A stretch of DNA of 34,084 nt from Rhodoferax sp. (GTDB lineage: Bacteria; Pseudomonadota; Gammaproteobacteria; Burkholderiales; Burkholderiaceae_C), in contig JAUXQA010000319.1 in assembly GCA_030683195.1 (NCBI GenBank), forward strand, positions 1-34,084. The letters are read 5' to 3'. The notes under the pieces were generated by a model. The model made no database searches, was not told where the DNA came from, and saw only the letters and a list, made by a program, of their open reading frames with translations. The position numbers were made by a program, and so were the translations under genes. Shown one piece after another: positions 7,700 through 15,375 of this stretch. Each line of letters opens with the position of its first letter. Position 1 is the stretch's first letter.

Positions 7700-8758
7700 A
7701 TGCTCAAATTTTGTATTTTTCTAATTACAACGATCCTGAAAGGGGTTGGATTCATCCTCACAGAGATTGCGAGACGAATCGCTGACATCGCTATTCCGCC
7801 TGCGCCTTACATCCAGGGTCTGGGTGGTGCTGATTATTCTGCACGCAAGGCGTACACAGAAAAAGCGATCAACCAGCTCATGGCGAAAGCCACGGTTGGT
7901 TCATATGCCAAAGTCGTGACCCCGGCCGAAACGCCAAAGGTTGACGAACGAGACCCTCTGGTCCTGCGCACGCCTCAAGAGCTAATGCCAGATCAGGGGC
8001 AGCTTGAGGGTCGGTGTAGCCCGCAGGTGTCTTCCAGGGTTCTCACCATCCCTTTAGAAGCGGACGGTGGTCTGCCCATTGGTACGGCGTGGATCTACCT
8101 GTTTGAGCGCGATGCCTCAGGCAAAGCGTTGCACAAGGCTCGCCGCGTTCTCAAGTTCAACAATCGTGCGCTTGCACGAGTCATTTGTGGGCCCGATGAA
8201 ATGCGTTACTTTTTCAAGGATGTCGATTACATTCCAGAAAATGGTACGCGTGAAATCTGCGATGCTTTTGTCGGTGAGATTCGCAAGCTCTTGGACAGGA
8301 AGCAAGCCTTCTCCAAGGCGGCGAAGATGAATGTCGCGGCTGAGAAGCCCAAGCCGATCGAAGCAGCAGCAATGCCGAAGCCAGATCCTGTGGTTGTGCA
8401 AGCGCCCGCGCTGCCTCCCACTTCAGCGCCAGTTCTCCAGAAGGCTATGGAGCCAATGCGCCCTGTGAATCGAACTGTCAAAGGTCAGGTTTATGAAGGG
8501 ATGGTGGTGAGTGCGGGAATGAGCACCAAGAATGGACAGACCGGGTCATATTCGACGTTTTGTCTCACTCTCAATGATGGTGAAAAAGAGGTGCCGCTAA
8601 ACGGCACCGAAATTCATCGCCAGTTCAAAGACATGGGAATCCGAATCGGTGAGCGCGTTAAAGTAGTGTCCATGGGACGTTCTCCAATAGACGTGCCGGG
8701 GCAAGAAAAACAAGGTTGGAAGAACCTCTACCAAATCACGCGATTAGGAGCACATTGA
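7700..8758 (+). CDS. Membrane-anchored hypothetical protein with OB-fold-like C-terminal domain
   Basis: The 352-residue protein begins with one hydrophobic helix (roughly residues 2-22), a Pro/Ala-rich linker lies around residues 210-255, and the C-terminal domain has the pattern KGQVYEGMVVSAG, TGSYSTFCLTLNDG, KEVPLNGTE, GERVKVVSMG, KNLYQITR. That last pattern resembles the small OB-fold-like domain found at the ends of plasmid-borne DNA-processing proteins (GPYxTFCLTL, KEVPLxG, GDRVRVVxMGxxP). A role in binding single-stranded DNA or a DNA-processing partner is inferred. Its TGA overlaps the ssb ATG by one base, so the two are coupled. Confidence 0.65.
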   Translation: MLKFCIFLITTILKGVGFILTEIARRIADIAIPPAPYIQGLGGADYSARKAYTEKAINQLMAKATVGSYAKVVTPAETPKVDERDPLVLRTPQELMPDQGQLEGRCSPQVSSRVLTIPLEADGGLPIGTAWIYLFERDASGKALHKARRVLKFNNRALARVICGPDEMRYFFKDVDYIPENGTREICDAFVGEIRKLLDRKQAFSKAAKMNVAAEKPKPIEAAAMPKPDPVVVQAPALPPTSAPVLQKAMEPMRPVNRTVKGQVYEGMVVSAGMSTKNGQTGSYSTFCLTLNDGEKEVPLNGTEIHRQFKDMGIRIGERVKVVSMGRSPIDVPGQEKQGWKNLYQITRLGAH

Positions 8759-9336
8759 TGATCAGCGTTACCGCAACCGGCTTCATTGGTGAAAAGCCGC
8801 AACTTCAGGTTGTCAGCGCTTCAAGCCAGAAGGTCGAATTCGACGTTATCTGGGGCCGCCGTGCGTTCAGCGCCGGGCAATGGAAAACGGCGTGGGAGCG
8901 CGCAACCTTCGTTGCTTGGGGTGAGGAAGCCGAACGAATCGCAGGTTCACTTGACAAGGGCAACAATGTCTCTTGCACGGGTTTGCAGGAAACCTCAGAG
9001 TGGACCGACCGCGATGGCAACAAGCGGTCCAAAGTCAAGTTCAAGCTTACTGCCTGGATCAAACACCACAACCCGCGACCACAAGACGCGGCACCTCAAT
9101 CAGGTAGGCCGGCTGCAGTGGACAGCAGCCATGGCCACAGCAAGGCCAATGAAAGGGCAGGGCACAGGGAGCAGTCTGAGGTGAACTATCAGCACACCAG
9201 ACAGCAGCAACCGGTACCGCCCGTGAACCAGGCACCCAGACCGCAACGCGGTTATGAGCCTGACAATTCGGACGAGCCTTTTGCTGGCTTTCCGGATTAT
9301 TCTGGAAACCATTCGAATGACTTCATCCGGATGTAG
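8758..9336 (+). CDS. ssb: Single-stranded DNA-binding protein (SSB)
   Basis: The 192-residue protein has an N-terminal OB fold: ISVTATGFIGEKPQ, a KVEFDVIW strand, the W-x-R-x-TFVAWGEEAERI segment and a C-terminal strand KVKFKLTAW, all typical of plasmid SSBs. A disordered Gln/Pro/His-rich linker (about residues 105-170) follows. The acidic interaction tip is not at the very end as usual: DEPF occurs about 19 residues before the terminus, which then reads FIRM. ATG 8758 overlaps the previous stop and is served by GGAG at 8746. It would coat single strands during plasmid transfer and replication. Confidence 0.88.
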   Translation: MISVTATGFIGEKPQLQVVSASSQKVEFDVIWGRRAFSAGQWKTAWERATFVAWGEEAERIAGSLDKGNNVSCTGLQETSEWTDRDGNKRSKVKFKLTAWIKHHNPRPQDAAPQSGRPAAVDSSHGHSKANERAGHREQSEVNYQHTRQQQPVPPVNQAPRPQRGYEPDNSDEPFAGFPDYSGNHSNDFIRM

Positions 9337-9342
9337 TTGACA

Positions 9343-9376
9343 CTTTCATCACCCAGGGCGACCTGGGTGATGAAAG
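9343..9376 (+). terminator. Perfect 15-bp hairpin with GCGA tetraloop after ssb
   Basis: CTTTCATCACCCAGG (9343-9357) pairs exactly with CCTGGGTGATGAAAG (9362-9376) around GCGA, a GNRA-type loop. It starts 7 nt after the ssb stop. There is no U-tract, so it may protect the 3' end or act as a Rho-independent terminator of unusual type. Confidence 0.45.
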
Positions 9377-9379
9377 AAC

Positions 9380-9511
9380 GTCAATAAAAAATCGATATAC
9401 TGTGTAGGAGTTCTGCGAAAAGCTGCTTTGACAAAAGCGTTTTTCGGAGTATTCAGGAATGCCCAACATGGCGTTCAAGAAGCACGTAGCTGTACGTAAC
9501 ACCTCAGCATG
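9380..9511 (+). other. Gap after ssb: possible short untranslated transcript
   Basis: No plausible protein gene is seen. A TATACT hexamer at 9396-9401 looks like a -10 element but has no good -35 partner. A hairpin near 9417-9450 (GCGAAAA with TTTTCG) and the strong terminator at 9512-9558 follow, so a small RNA of about 150 nt is possible. Evidence is weak. Confidence 0.25.
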
Positions 9512-9558
9512 AAAGCAAGTTTTGACTAATAAACGTTAGTCAAAACTTGCTTTTTTTT
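9512..9558 (+). terminator. Intrinsic terminator
   Basis: AAAGCAAGTTTTGACTAA (9512-9529) pairs with TTAGTCAAAACTTGCTTT (9536-9553) around a six-base loop, and the stem runs directly into a run of eight T. It separates the ssb unit from the ribonucleotide reductase gene. Confidence 0.85.
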
Positions 9559-9663
9559 CGTCCTCACGACGACAAAGCCGTAGCTGGCAGACGAGGCAAG
9601 CGCCGAATCCAGCAATTTCACCCGTGGCATTTCACGCCACAACTCAATTCAATACTGAACTAC

Positions 9664-9731
9664 GAGGGGATCGACATCTGTGCATCCCCGCGTGGGAGCC
9701 CAGATGTGGATCAACTTCCCGATCCACTTTT
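9664..9731 (+). promoter_or_regulatory. Structured leader of the ribonucleotide reductase gene (possible pseudoknot and terminator-like hairpin)
   Basis: GGGGAT (9666-9671) can pair with ATCCCC (9684-9689). The loop between them contains ACATCTG (9674-9680), which is complementary to CAGATGT (9701-9707), giving an H-type pseudoknot. GTGGATC (9706-9712) pairs with GATCCAC (9721-9727), followed by TTTT, and this hairpin shares two bases with the pseudoknot arm. The ribosome-binding GGAGAA and the ATG at 9751 follow. I do not see a cobalamin riboswitch B12 box. Confidence 0.35.
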
Positions 9732-9750
9732 AAACTGGAGAACCCAAAAA

Positions 9751-11760
9751 ATGAAAACAGAAAACAAGGGCGATTTGTCGCCGGAACCGCAAGAGTTTTG
9801 CAAGTCTGTCTTGCTGGAGAAGTACGCCCTGAAAGGCGAAACTTCAGCATTGGAAATTCATATGCGCGTGGCCAAAGGCCTCGCCAACGATGCCGCACAG
9901 GAAGCCCGCTTTCTCGATGCCTTACAAGCTGGCTTTGTCCCAGGCGGGCGGATCAATCGTGCCATTGGCTCGAATACTCTCACCACGGCGATCAGCTGTT
10001 TTGTTACGTGCGTGGGTGATTGCATATCGGGCGTGGATGCCTACGGCAACCCCGGTATCATGGATGCGTTGACTCAAAGTTCGATGACATTGCGTCTCGG
10101 TGGGGCTATTGACTATGACTTCTCTTTGCTTCGGCCATGTGGCTCGGTTGTCAAAGGCACAGACAGCCGCGCCAGTGGCCCGGTGAGTTACATGCGGGTA
10201 TTTGATCGCATGTGTGAGACGGTCGAATCAGCTGGAGCCCGCCGGGGTCAAATGGGCATTCTTCGTGTGGATCATCCCGATGTTGAGGCGTTCATTGATG
10301 CCAAGAAGGCGCCTGAGTTCAAGGGCCTACCTGAGCCCGAAGCGAAGGCTTTGCAGAAGATGCTGTCGGACAATCCTGCGTTCGGCTGGATGATGCGCAA
10401 ATCGTTTGCCACGCTGAGCAACTTCAACATCTCGGTGGCAATTACAGACGAGTTCATGCGTGCCGTGGAAGCGGATGGTGACTACGATCTGGTTCATGAA
10501 GCAAACCCCGGAACCGACTTGGCCGTCAAGAGGCTTGGCGCTGATGGTGTGGTGCGTTTCGTCTACAAGACAATCAAGGCGCGGCATGTCTGGGACAAGA
10601 TCATGACCAACACTTATAACGGTGCTGAGCCAGGTGTGATCTTTATTGACCGAGTCAATCATGACAACAACCTCCGCTATTGTGAAAAGATCGCAGCAAG
10701 CAATCCGTGTGGTGAGCAATTTCTGCCGCCCTTCGGTGCATGTGACCTGGGCAGCATCGGGCTGCACTGGCTGGTACGCAACCCCTTCAGCGCACAGTGC
10801 AATTTCGACTGGCGCGGTTTGCGGGAGCTGGTGACCACTGGCGTGGAGATCCTGGACCGCGTCCTGGATGTTACGCGTTGGCCGTTGCCTGAGCAACAAG
10901 TCGAGTCGGTAAACAAGCGACGCATTGGATTGGGCTTCTTTGCCCTGGGCGATGCCATGGCGATGCTCAACATCCGCTATGACAGTCCAGCAGGCGTGGA
11001 ATTTGCCGCGAACGTGGCCAAAGAGATGCGGGATAGCGCTTACGCTGCCTCTGTGGAGTTGGCTATCAAGCATGGGCCATTTCCGTACTTTGACGCGGAA
11101 CAGTATCTTGCAGAGGGTACCTTTGCCTCGCGCTTGCCAAGTAAGCTTCAGGATAGCATTCGCAAGAATGGGATTCGGAATTCGCATTTGCTGAGCGTGG
11201 CGCCAACCGGAACCATCGCACTTGCGCTCGGTAACGCAAGCTCGGGAATTGAGCCTATTTTCAGCCTGCGTCAGAAGCGCACGAAGGTGATGATGGATGG
11301 CACGCGAGAAGAGTTCTATCTGGAGAATGGTGCCTACAGGCACTTCCGGTTTGTCAAAGGAGATGACGCCCCGCCAACAATGTTCGTCACCGCGCTTGAA
11401 ATGAGTGTGGACGATCATCTCAACGTACTGCAGGCAGTGGCCCCTTACATTGACAGTGCCATCAGCAAGACGGTGAATGTGCCGGCTGAGTGCACTTTTG
11501 AGGATTTCTCCCAAGTCTACATTCGTGCATGGAGGGCAAATCTGAAGGGGATCACGACCTACCGGCCCAATTCCGTTGTCGGCGTGGTTCTGCAAGACGC
11601 TGACGAGGTGGTCAAGGCGTTGGAGTTGCCTTCAGGCGACCCGGATCGCCGCATCGAAATCAAGGAAGTGCATGCGATTACGAGCGGATTGAATGTGCAA
11701 ATTGTCACGCGATCGGTGAGTGCGGCTAGTGCGTTGACCGCAACTGAATCGAGTTGTTGA
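9751..11760 (+). CDS. nrdJ: Class II (adenosylcobalamin-dependent) ribonucleotide reductase
   Basis: The protein reduces ribonucleotides to deoxyribonucleotides with an adenosylcobalamin radical. ATG 9751 was chosen because GGAGAA at 9737-9742 precedes it; the open frame extends upstream into the terminator and leader. Active-site residues are in place: Cys83 in ISCFVTC, the NPCGEQ motif with Asn318, Cys320 and Glu322, and Cys331 eleven residues further, the spacing seen in Lactobacillus class II enzyme. RGQMGILRVDHPD, NFNISVAIT and APTGTIALALG are further family signatures. At 669 residues it is short, and the usual C-terminal cysteine pair that re-reduces the active site is absent; the last residue is a lone Cys. 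It would supply dNTPs for plasmid synthesis, possibly in new hosts. Confidence 0.92.
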   Translation: MKTENKGDLSPEPQEFCKSVLLEKYALKGETSALEIHMRVAKGLANDAAQEARFLDALQAGFVPGGRINRAIGSNTLTTAISCFVTCVGDCISGVDAYGNPGIMDALTQSSMTLRLGGAIDYDFSLLRPCGSVVKGTDSRASGPVSYMRVFDRMCETVESAGARRGQMGILRVDHPDVEAFIDAKKAPEFKGLPEPEAKALQKMLSDNPAFGWMMRKSFATLSNFNISVAITDEFMRAVEADGDYDLVHEANPGTDLAVKRLGADGVVRFVYKTIKARHVWDKIMTNTYNGAEPGVIFIDRVNHDNNLRYCEKIAASNPCGEQFLPPFGACDLGSIGLHWLVRNPFSAQCNFDWRGLRELVTTGVEILDRVLDVTRWPLPEQQVESVNKRRIGLGFFALGDAMAMLNIRYDSPAGVEFAANVAKEMRDSAYAASVELAIKHGPFPYFDAEQYLAEGTFASRLPSKLQDSIRKNGIRNSHLLSVAPTGTIALALGNASSGIEPIFSLRQKRTKVMMDGTREEFYLENGAYRHFRFVKGDDAPPTMFVTALEMSVDDHLNVLQAVAPYIDSAISKTVNVPAECTFEDFSQVYIRAWRANLKGITTYRPNSVVGVVLQDADEVVKALELPSGDPDRRIEIKEVHAITSGLNVQIVTRSVSAASALTATESSC

Positions 11761-11802
11761 ACAGTCGACTAAACGGCCTTTCACCATCCGGTTAATTTTT
11801 GA

Positions 11803-11834
11803 AACCCCTGCCCGATGATGCAGGGGTTTTTTTT
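11803..11834 (+). terminator. Intrinsic terminator after nrdJ
   Basis: AACCCCTGC (11803-11811) pairs with GCAGGGGTT (11820-11828) and is followed by an uninterrupted T run. Confidence 0.92.
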
Positions 11835-11867
11835 GCCCATATGACCCTCGCACTCCACCAGTTTTCG

Positions 11868-11925
11868 CTGCCAAATTGATGGGCGTGAAGCTATAATCCA
11901 AAAATATTTATGTGGTCTGACCACA
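11868..11925 (+). promoter_or_regulatory. Promoter of the DUF3150/CobT unit with a 15-bp palindrome at the start of the transcript
   Basis: CTGCCA (11868-11873) and a consensus TATAAT (11892-11897) are 18 bp apart, predicting a start near 11904. TGTGGTC-T-GACCACA (11911-11925) is a perfect palindrome just downstream, well placed for a repressor operator or for a 5' RNA hairpin. Confidence 0.55.
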
Positions 11926-11982
11926 GATAGGGTAGCTGGATCAACCTGATCGAAAGATCGTACCCAGCATAAATTTAGTCAA

Positions 11983-12042
11983 TCAACCCTCGGGGCAAGT
12001 TCCCCGGTGGGGCTTGCTCCTTTTTTTATTGGAGCGAGCCTC
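11983..12042 (+). promoter_or_regulatory. Structured leader RNA with terminator/RBS-sequestering alternatives (copy 2)
   Basis: It begins with TCAACCCTCGGGGCAAG, nearly identical to the leader at 5118. Structure A is an intrinsic terminator: GCAAG (11995-11999) with CTTGC (12013-12017), CCCC (12002-12005) with GGGG (12009-12012), then seven T (12021-12027). Structure B pairs GGCTTGCTCC (12011-12020) with GGAGCGAGCC (12031-12040), including one G-U pair, and hides the GGAG ribosome-binding site. The two share bases 12011-12020 and cannot coexist, so this region looks like a combined attenuator and translation switch. Confidence 0.6.
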
Positions 12043-13143
12043 ATGACAGGCGATATCGTTAGCAAAGATGCCACAGACCTTGTGTGCATCCAACTGGAAG
12101 TCCACATCTGGAGTGGACGCCGACATCTGGACAAATCTGACCTGGTGCATGCCAACCCCGAATTCGGGAAGCTGCCTGAGAAAGATCTGGCCAACCTCGG
12201 TTCGGTGAAGATTTGCGATCCGGAAGAAATCAAAACCTTCCAGAAAATCAAGAATCAGGCCGAACTGGTCCTCAAGCGTGCTGGTCTGCCAATCCTCGGC
12301 GCGACCGGTATCCCTGCAAGCAAATACCCTGAAGTCTTTCTGAAGCTCCAGGAGCTGCAGGATGAATACACAGCGAAGTCAGCTGCATTCGTAGCGGCAT
12401 TCGACCGCAACATCCGCGAATGGAAGTTGAAGCACTTGTTTCAACATCCAGAATGGGAGCAACTCTTTCGGGATTTGCCAACAGCGGATCATGTGGGCGG
12501 GCGTCTGTCGTTTCAGTTCCATCCTTACCGCATCTCTGCCCCGGCCGCTGAATCTCATCCTGATCTGAACGATCGGTTTGAAAAGCAAATGGGTGGACTC
12601 AAAGGCGAGTTGCTGCAAGAAGTGGCGACTGAAGCCGGGACGTTCATTAATTCATTGAGCAAAAAAACCGACGGCGGCATTTGCACCAAACGTGATTTTG
12701 TGACTCCCAAAACCCTTGGGCCATTGCGGCGCGCGGCGGAGAAGCTTGACGCGTTTGCATTCATCGACCCAACGATCGGACCACTAGCTACGTTGCTTCG
12801 CGACATGCTGGATGACTTGCCGGATCTAGGCCGTGTCGATGGTCAAAAATTGTTGATGCTCGGCGGCATTGCCCGCTTACTCAATGACCCAGTCGGAATT
12901 TCTGAACTGGCTGCCATTGCCCACAACGGCGGCACTGCTCAGGATGCAGTGTCTTCAAATGTCGGCATCCGGTTGTCCCAATGGGTTCCGGTAATCGACG
13001 AGGTGAAAACCATGCGGCAATCTGAGTCATCAAACGCGTTTCAAATTCAAAGTCATGTGACAGACGCCGATGAGCCGGCTGTCCAGACGATGGATCTGAC
13101 GGTGCGGTCGGATGAAGACGCATTCCTATCCAACCTTCTCTAA
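12043..13143 (+). CDS. DUF3150-like protein
   Basis: The 366-residue protein starts at ATG 12043, 8 nt after GGAG at 12031-12034; the frame opens slightly earlier inside the leader. It is soluble, with a conserved-looking start (LEVHIWSGRRHLDKSDL) typical of DUF3150 proteins, in which a V-x-I-W-SGRKKL-x-xEDL-like segment is followed by an ALK-like Ser/Arg region. The middle is helical and rich in charged residues. DUF3150 genes lie next to cobS and cobT homologues on SXT/IncC-like elements and phages; function is unknown. The gene is followed 10 nt later by the CobT-like gene, supporting an operon. Confidence 0.7.
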   Translation: MTGDIVSKDATDLVCIQLEVHIWSGRRHLDKSDLVHANPEFGKLPEKDLANLGSVKICDPEEIKTFQKIKNQAELVLKRAGLPILGATGIPASKYPEVFLKLQELQDEYTAKSAAFVAAFDRNIREWKLKHLFQHPEWEQLFRDLPTADHVGGRLSFQFHPYRISAPAAESHPDLNDRFEKQMGGLKGELLQEVATEAGTFINSLSKKTDGGICTKRDFVTPKTLGPLRRAAEKLDAFAFIDPTIGPLATLLRDMLDDLPDLGRVDGQKLLMLGGIARLLNDPVGISELAAIAHNGGTAQDAVSSNVGIRLSQWVPVIDEVKTMRQSESSNAFQIQSHVTDADEPAVQTMDLTVRSDEDAFLSNLL

Positions 13144-13153
13144 AGGCGAGACA

Positions 13154-15337
13154 ATGAAGACGATTCAACAAATCGTCATGATGACAGAGGGCTTCGTTGC
13201 CCTCTGTCTGGGGTCGTCCGACCGCATCGTTTGGGTAAACCAGACTGACGCGGCGGCCTTCTCCGATGGCGAAAAACTCTACCTCCCAAGTCCGCAAGGC
13301 CTTGACGGAGAAATTGAACTTCTCCTCGGCATTGCCTTGCGGGAAGTTGCCAAAATCTTACATGGCAACGCGGATGTATTTGCATCAATCGCTCCATCGA
13401 TTTCTGGCTACACGGCATCAATTGAAGATGCTCGAATCAAACAGGAAATAAGCGAGACGTACAAGGGCGCCGCAAGCGTTTTTGATGCTGCTACCTCTGT
13501 GATTCGACGCATTGCCGTCGAAAGTCTCAGTGACGACCCGGTGAACCCGAACATGGCAGTGCAAATGGCCATTTGGGCAGGGGCCAATGATGCCTACCTT
13601 GGAACATTGAACAGTGCCAAAGCTCTGTTCGACCTGAGTGCAATAGCAGCCGGCTGCGTTGATCCAGTGAAGCTTGAGTTGGTCAATGCGATGACGCAAG
13701 CCGCTCCGTGGCTCAAGTCAACTCATGCCAGTGCTTTATGTGCCCAGCGGATCCATGCAATCCTTGTTGAGCCTGAGCCCGAGCCCGAGCCCGAGCCCGA
13801 GCCTGGTGAAGTTCAGCCTGAGCAGCCCCAACAGGGACAGAGTCAGCCTGAGCCGGAGCCTCAGCCAATGCCGCAAGGCGAAGGTCAAAGTGGAGATGAA
13901 GAAGACCCGCTGCCAAAGTCCGAACCAGAAGGTGAAGACGACGGTGAACAGCAGGAACAGAAGCCAGAGTCCGACTCATGTGGTCAAGATGATCCCCAGA
14001 ATGCTGATCCAAGCCAAGGGCAAGGTGAGCAGATTGCACAGGATGGCGCTCAATCTGAGGCCGGCGTTGACGTTGAGCAGCAAGGGTCCCAACCTGACGC
14101 GCGCCAACCAACCGACACGCAGCCCCAAGATGGCACATCGGAACCGGCAGAAGCGGGGCATGAAAAGGACCACGAGGCAGAAGAGTCGGGTCCTGGCGAT
14201 CAGCAGCCTGATTCGGACAACGATGTGGACGGTAGCGACCCAGTTGAGTCAGACCAGTCGGGTAGCCCCTCCAATGAGAAGGCTGCCAAAGACACCGGGG
14301 TGACTGAGTTCAGTTCGGACCCAATGAGCAACGCCTTGGCGATGCTCAAAGGGCACAAAGGTGCTGCACCAGCTTGTCAGCCGGGCCAAGCGGAAACGAT
14401 AGGGGAACACGCGCAGGTTGACAACAGCGTGCTTGCAGCTATTGCCCACGCGATGCAGCAGGCCGATGCAATGGAAATCATTTGTGATCTTGCACTCGCG
14501 CTTCCGATCGATGATTCGCAAGAGTCTCCCGAGGAAATGGAGGAAATGGAGGACGCAGTGCTGCTGGCTCTGTGTGCTGACCAGCTGGGCGGCGATGCAC
14601 CGGCATCGTCAGTCATGGATGCGGTGAACAACCTTGGATCTATGCCAGCACGACTCGTAAGCGTTTTGCTGCGTGAGTTTCAGGACAAGCGGCCCAAGAT
14701 GCAGCTTCGAAGCCAAAGTGGTCGCGATTTGTCCGTAAGACATTTGTGGCGCCTCAAAGCATTGGGTGATACCAAGGTATTTCGAAAGAAGACTCCTTCA
14801 TCCGGTATCGACGCTGCGGTGACGCTCCTGCTTGATCGATCTGGCTCGATGCACGGTGATATCGAGCTGGCTGCCAGCGCGACACACGCGTTTGCCCAAG
14901 CATTGCAGCGCATCAGTGGCGTAAGAACGGCCATAAGCCTGTTCCCGGGCGACAGTACGGCCACCATGGAACTGTTGCAGTTTAGACAAAGCGCTGTTCA
15001 TGCTGCGAGCAAGCTGCGTGCTGTGACAGCGCAAGGCGGCACACCAACCGATGAAGCAATCATGGTGATTCTTCCATCGCTGCTAAAGACCACAGTGGAA
15101 AAGCGATTCATTGTGTTGATCACGGATGGGGATCCGGACAACGTTGAGGCAACTCGAAAATCGGTTGCCCATGCGAATTCGGTGGGCGTGGATGTGATCG
15201 GCATCGGCATCGGCAAGCAGACACATATTCACGGGTTTCTTTCGCGCAGCGTGAGTATTGCTGACGTTGACGAATTGCCGATAGCGCTTGAAGCGCTTTT
15301 TAAAGACGAATTGAGCACCAATCTTTTGGTAGCCTGA
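13154..15337 (+). CDS. CobT-like VWA-domain protein
   Basis: The 727-residue protein has three parts. The N-terminal ~200 residues are globular and Ala-rich. Residues ~205-400 are extremely acidic and repetitive, beginning with an EPEPEP run and rich in Gln, Glu, Asp and Pro, like the acidic linker of CobT. The C-terminal part is a von Willebrand A domain: the metal-ion-dependent adhesion site DRSGS (Asp561, Ser563, Ser565), GGTPTDEA with the expected Thr, and LITDGDPDN. VWA proteins of this kind are partners of MoxR/CobS ATPases, so it should act with the AAA+ protein at 6051-6995. ATG 13154 was chosen over an earlier in-frame ATG inside the DUF3150 gene. Confidence 0.85.
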   Translation: MKTIQQIVMMTEGFVALCLGSSDRIVWVNQTDAAAFSDGEKLYLPSPQGLDGEIELLLGIALREVAKILHGNADVFASIAPSISGYTASIEDARIKQEISETYKGAASVFDAATSVIRRIAVESLSDDPVNPNMAVQMAIWAGANDAYLGTLNSAKALFDLSAIAAGCVDPVKLELVNAMTQAAPWLKSTHASALCAQRIHAILVEPEPEPEPEPEPGEVQPEQPQQGQSQPEPEPQPMPQGEGQSGDEEDPLPKSEPEGEDDGEQQEQKPESDSCGQDDPQNADPSQGQGEQIAQDGAQSEAGVDVEQQGSQPDARQPTDTQPQDGTSEPAEAGHEKDHEAEESGPGDQQPDSDNDVDGSDPVESDQSGSPSNEKAAKDTGVTEFSSDPMSNALAMLKGHKGAAPACQPGQAETIGEHAQVDNSVLAAIAHAMQQADAMEIICDLALALPIDDSQESPEEMEEMEDAVLLALCADQLGGDAPASSVMDAVNNLGSMPARLVSVLLREFQDKRPKMQLRSQSGRDLSVRHLWRLKALGDTKVFRKKTPSSGIDAAVTLLLDRSGSMHGDIELAASATHAFAQALQRISGVRTAISLFPGDSTATMELLQFRQSAVHAASKLRAVTAQGGTPTDEAIMVILPSLLKTTVEKRFIVLITDGDPDNVEATRKSVAHANSVGVDVIGIGIGKQTHIHGFLSRSVSIADVDELPIALEALFKDELSTNLLVA
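13766..13804 (+). repeat. Hexanucleotide microsatellite encoding Glu-Pro repeats
   Basis: GAGCCC/GAGCCT units repeat six times in tandem within the CobT-like gene, giving an Glu-Pro run. Such a run can gain or lose units by slippage without shifting the frame. Confidence 0.8.
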
Positions 15338-15347
15338 TTCGAAATCT

Positions 15348-15375
15348 AACTGTCCCTCTCACGAGGGCAGTTTTT
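15348..15375 (+). terminator. Intrinsic terminator after the CobT-like gene
   Basis: AACTG-CCCTC (15348-15358, one bulged T) pairs with GAGGG-CAGTT (15363-15372), loop TCAC, followed by TTTTT. Its 3' arm and U-tract are also part of the competing hairpin at 15368-15406. Confidence 0.75.

Noticed and set aside
9559..9750. Cobalamin riboswitch before nrdJ
   Set aside because: The B12-box consensus and the long multi-stem layout are not seen; only local hairpins and a possible pseudoknot are.
9547..9750. Earlier start for the reductase (68 extra residues)
   Set aside because: The extension begins inside a terminator's T run and crosses a structured leader; ATG 9751 has a good ribosome-binding site.
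10327..11595. A 422-residue open frame antisense to the reductase
   Set aside because: It is a shadow of nrdJ; the sense frame carries all family motifs, and this one is rich in His, Cys and Arg without any domain.
13725..14303. Open frames overlapping the acidic linker of the CobT-like gene in other frames
   Set aside because: They arise from the low-complexity GAGCCC-type sequence and lack starts with ribosome-binding sites.
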